Shown: positions 5,655 through 5,721 of the stretch, one piece after another | How the letters are laid out: each line of letters opens with the position of its first letter | How positions within the stretch are numbered: position 1 is the first letter of the stretch | NCBI GenBank assembly: GCA_017440445.1 | Contig: JAFSHE010000055.1 | Location: forward strand, 1-5,721 | Source of the DNA: Oscillospiraceae bacterium | GTDB taxonomy: Bacteria; Bacillota_A; Clostridia; Oscillospirales; Ruminococcaceae | DNA length: 5,721 nt | Direction of reading: 5' to 3' | Notes under the pieces: model-generated | What the model was told of the DNA's origin: nothing | The model's database searches: none | The model's input: only the letters and a program-made list of their open reading frames with translations | Position numbers and translations under genes: made by a program

Positions 5655-5681
5655 GGGCGCATTTCTGCGCCCGTATGCGCC
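5655..5681 (-). promoter_or_regulatory. Overlapping GC hairpins in the leader of the nucleotidyltransferase
   Basis: Stem A pairs 5655-5661 with 5666-5672 (7 bp, perfect, GAAA loop on the minus strand). Stem B pairs 5656-5662 with 5675-5681 (7 bp, perfect, 12-base loop). Both use the same arm at 5656-5661, so they exclude each other. No T-run follows on the minus strand, so this is not a classical terminator. It lies between the upstream gene and the ribosome binding site. Confidence 0.5.
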
Positions 5682-5688
5682 GCAAAAA

Positions 5689-5721
5689 TTATTTAAGTCC
5701 TGCTATGGATTCGTTGATCTT
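5689..5721 (-). CDS. 3' end of an unknown minus-strand gene
   Basis: Read on the minus strand from the window edge, the frame gives KINESIAGLK and then TAA (5689-5691). The alternatives are a frame closed within 20 bases and a frame that ends at 5693-5695 with an unlikely peptide. Too little is present to name the product. If real, it is the upstream member of the nucleotidyltransferase/HD-GYP operon, 62 bases away. Confidence 0.45.
   Translation of the reverse strand, partial: KINESIAGLK

Noticed and set aside
1..5721. CRISPR array, tRNA, rRNA, insertion sequence or phage attachment site
   Set aside because: No regularly spaced repeats, cloverleaf, transposase frame or integrase was found on either strand.

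Overview
The window looks like chromosomal DNA of a Gram-positive gut or rumen clostridium, most likely Ruminococcus or a close relative (Oscillospiraceae). This is inferred from moderate GC, strong GGAGG-type ribosome binding sites, sigma-A type promoters with 17-bp spacers, GC-hairpin/T-tract terminators and the gene families present. No rRNA, tRNA, insertion sequence, phage gene or CRISPR array is visible.

Layout, left to right. (1) 3-1133, plus strand: the 3' part of a membrane-anchored extracellular protein with a Ser/Thr/Asp-rich stalk and a DUF4015-like putative glycoside hydrolase domain. (2) 1221-1634, plus: yajC, an accessory subunit of the Sec translocon, with its own near-consensus promoter and a terminator. 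(3) 1677-2204, minus: a RimJ/RimL-like GNAT acetyltransferase that converges on yajC, shares its bidirectional terminator and has a near-perfect promoter. (4) 2205-2495: an AT-rich divergent intergenic region with two promoters facing away from each other and several short repeats. (5) 2496-3251, plus: an APH/choline-kinase-fold small-molecule kinase, followed by a terminator. (6) 3252-3451: a gene-free gap with two terminators and a repeat-like stretch. (7) A minus-strand gene string read right to left: the last codons of an unknown gene (stop at 5689-5691), a nucleotidyltransferase (4721-5626) and an HD-GYP domain protein (3452-4678), ending at a terminator that also faces the kinase.

How the genes may work together. 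The nucleotidyltransferase and the HD-GYP protein are 42 bases apart with no terminator between them, so they are probably co-transcribed. This would link production of an activated sugar or alcohol (NDP-X) to cyclic-di-GMP breakdown, a pairing that suggests control of a surface polymer. The APH-fold kinase on the other strand could supply the phosphorylated substrate for the nucleotidyltransferase, as in LicA/LicC or AmgK/MurU pairs, but that link is inference only. YajC and the GNAT protein look like ordinary housekeeping genes.

No clearly new multi-gene system is evident. The points most worth a second look are the nucleotidyltransferase/HD-GYP operon with the neighbouring kinase, the competing hairpins in the leader of the nucleotidyltransferase, and the shifted conserved aspartate in the DUF4015-like protein.
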